NCBI GenBank assembly: GCA_003520555.1
Contig: DOUO01000040.1
Location: 1 to 7,540, forward strand
Length of the DNA: 7,540 bases
Direction of reading: 5' to 3'
Origin: Oscillospiraceae bacterium
GTDB lineage: Bacteria > Bacillota > Clostridia > Oscillospirales > Acutalibacteraceae
The position numbers were made by a program, and so were the translations under genes. This document shows positions 7,184 to 7,540 of the stretch, one piece after another (position 1 is the first letter of the stretch; every line of letters begins with the position of its first letter). The notes beneath the pieces were generated by a model, which made no database searches, had not been told where the DNA came from, and saw nothing but the letters and a program-made list of their open reading frames with translations.

Positions 7184-7200
7184 CCTTAAAAATTCCTTAA
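7184..7200 (-). promoter_or_regulatory. Tandem TTAAGG repeat: likely OmpR-family regulator binding site
   Basis: TTAAGG occurs twice on the minus strand (7200-7195 and 7189-7184), 11 bases start to start with an AATTT spacer, and ends one base before the -35. A half-site period of 10-11 bases next to the -35 is the usual arrangement for tandem dimer binding by OmpR/PhoB-type regulators acting as activators. The repeat is seen directly; its recognition by the neighbouring regulator is inferred. Confidence 0.55.
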
Positions 7201-7262
7201 AGTCAGAAATAATAAGTATTATTTACAAAATTTTGATTTTATAAAAATTTTCCCGTTTTCTA

Positions 7263-7291
7263 TTGACAAACCAATAGGTTGATGATATAAT
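7263..7291 (+). promoter_or_regulatory. Consensus sigma-A promoter for the tRNA-Leu/tRNA-Ser operon
   Basis: TTGACA (7263-7268), 17 bases and TATAAT (7286-7291) match consensus in all twelve positions, as expected for a stable-RNA promoter. The stretch 7201-7262 upstream is very A/T-rich and could act as an UP element; nothing else is seen in it. The mature tRNA-Leu starts 33 bases after the -10. Confidence 0.92.
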
Positions 7292-7323
7292 AACTCTTGT
7301 TGAGTTAATAAAACTTAATATTT

Positions 7324-7407
7324 GCGAGTGTGCTGGAATAGGCAGACAGGCACGTTTGAGGGGCGTGTGTCTTTGACGTACGGGTTCAAGTCCCGTCACT
7401 CGCACCA
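7324..7407 (+). tRNA. tRNA-Leu (anticodon GAG)
   Basis: Acceptor strands GCGAGTG (7324-7330) and CACTCGC (7397-7403) pair fully, with discriminator A and an encoded CCA. The anticodon stem is CACGT/GCGTG with one G-U pair, and loop TTGAGGG (7356-7362) gives anticodon GAG at 7358-7360, reading CUC and CUU. The long variable arm (TGTC/GACG stem) marks a class II tRNA. The T arm is ACGGG, TTCAAGT, CCCGT. It is 84 bases including CCA. Confidence 0.96.
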
Positions 7408-7414
7408 CTTTTTT

Positions 7415-7432
7415 CTTGCCCGATAGGGCGAG
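7415..7432 (+). other. Hairpin in the tRNA-Leu/tRNA-Ser spacer
   Basis: CTTGCCC and GGGCGAG form a 7-bp stem (one G-U pair) closed by a GATA tetraloop. No T tract follows, so it is not an intrinsic terminator; it may help RNase processing of the two-tRNA precursor. A six-T run (7409-7414) lies before the stem, not after it. Confidence 0.4.
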
Positions 7433-7451
7433 CGTAGACAGTTTACCATAT

Positions 7452-7540
7452 GGAAAGATGGCTGAGCTGGTCGAAGGCGCACGACTGGAAATCGTGTAGG
7501 CGTTGATAGCGTCTCGAGGGTTCGAATCCCTCTCTTTCCG
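7452..7540 (+). tRNA. tRNA-Ser (anticodon GGA), reaching the window edge
   Basis: Acceptor strands GGAAAGA (7452-7458) and TCTTTCC (7533-7539) pair fully, and G7540 is the discriminator. Any encoded CCA lies beyond the window. The anticodon stem is CACGA/TCGTG, and loop CTGGAAA (7485-7491) gives GGA at 7487-7489, reading UCC and UCU. The long variable arm (GGCG with CGTC, about 7499-7513) is typical of serine tRNAs. The T arm is GAGGG, TTCGAAT, CCCTC. It lies 44 bases after tRNA-Leu with no promoter of its own, so it is probably co-transcribed. Confidence 0.96.

Noticed and set aside
7223..7408. 61-residue minus-strand reading frame
   Set aside because: It runs antisense through the tRNA-Leu gene and its promoter and has no protein features.
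1..7540. CRISPR array, insertion sequence, phage, toxin-antitoxin or attachment site, including integration next to the tRNA genes
   Set aside because: No spaced repeats, transposase, integrase or duplicated tRNA ends are seen, and coding content is housekeeping or common regulatory and envelope genes.

Overview
The window looks like ordinary chromosomal sequence from a low-to-mid GC Gram-positive, most likely a gut-type Clostridia (Oscillospiraceae/Ruminococcus-like). The evidence is near-consensus sigma-A promoters, purine-rich Shine-Dalgarno sites, a lipoprotein signal with the LAGC lipobox, a Tex/ComF/OmpR-type gene set and TagGH/Wzm-Wzt-like cell-surface polymer export. This placement is inferred from gene style; no taxonomic marker was compared. 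All protein genes except the cyclophilin gene lie on the minus strand.

Layout from left to right. (1) 1-1436, minus: an ABC exporter for a surface polysaccharide or teichoic acid. The permease gene comes first and the ATPase follows after one base; the ATPase runs off the left edge. (2) 1449-1585: a divergent intergenic region with two back-to-back sigma-A promoters, one for the exporter and one for the plus-strand gene. (3) 1586-2260, plus: a lipoprotein cyclophilin-type peptidyl-prolyl isomerase, closed by a strong intrinsic terminator (2276-2309). (4) 2322-4469, minus: tex, an RNA-binding transcription accessory protein, with its own extended -10 promoter. That promoter lies inside an 11-bp inverted repeat which also looks like a terminator for the operon upstream. 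(5) 4546-7122, minus: a tight three-gene operon in the order response regulator, histidine kinase, comF. Its promoter carries an 11-bp-spaced direct repeat directly next to the -35, as expected for activation by an OmpR-family regulator. (6) 7263-7540, plus: a consensus promoter driving tRNA-Leu(GAG) and tRNA-Ser(GGA); the tRNA-Ser body ends at the last base of the window.

How the genes fit together. The exporter and the surface-anchored PPIase both act at the envelope and share a divergent promoter region. The two-component system probably senses an envelope or extracellular signal and, judging by the promoter repeats, may regulate itself and the co-transcribed comF. Tex and the tRNAs are housekeeping functions. 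I see no insertion sequence, CRISPR array, phage gene, toxin-antitoxin pair or other accessory system. The most interesting signals are regulatory: the promoter-in-terminator arrangement before tex, the tandem repeat before the two-component operon, and the linkage of comF to that operon. No gap between genes exceeds about 200 bases.
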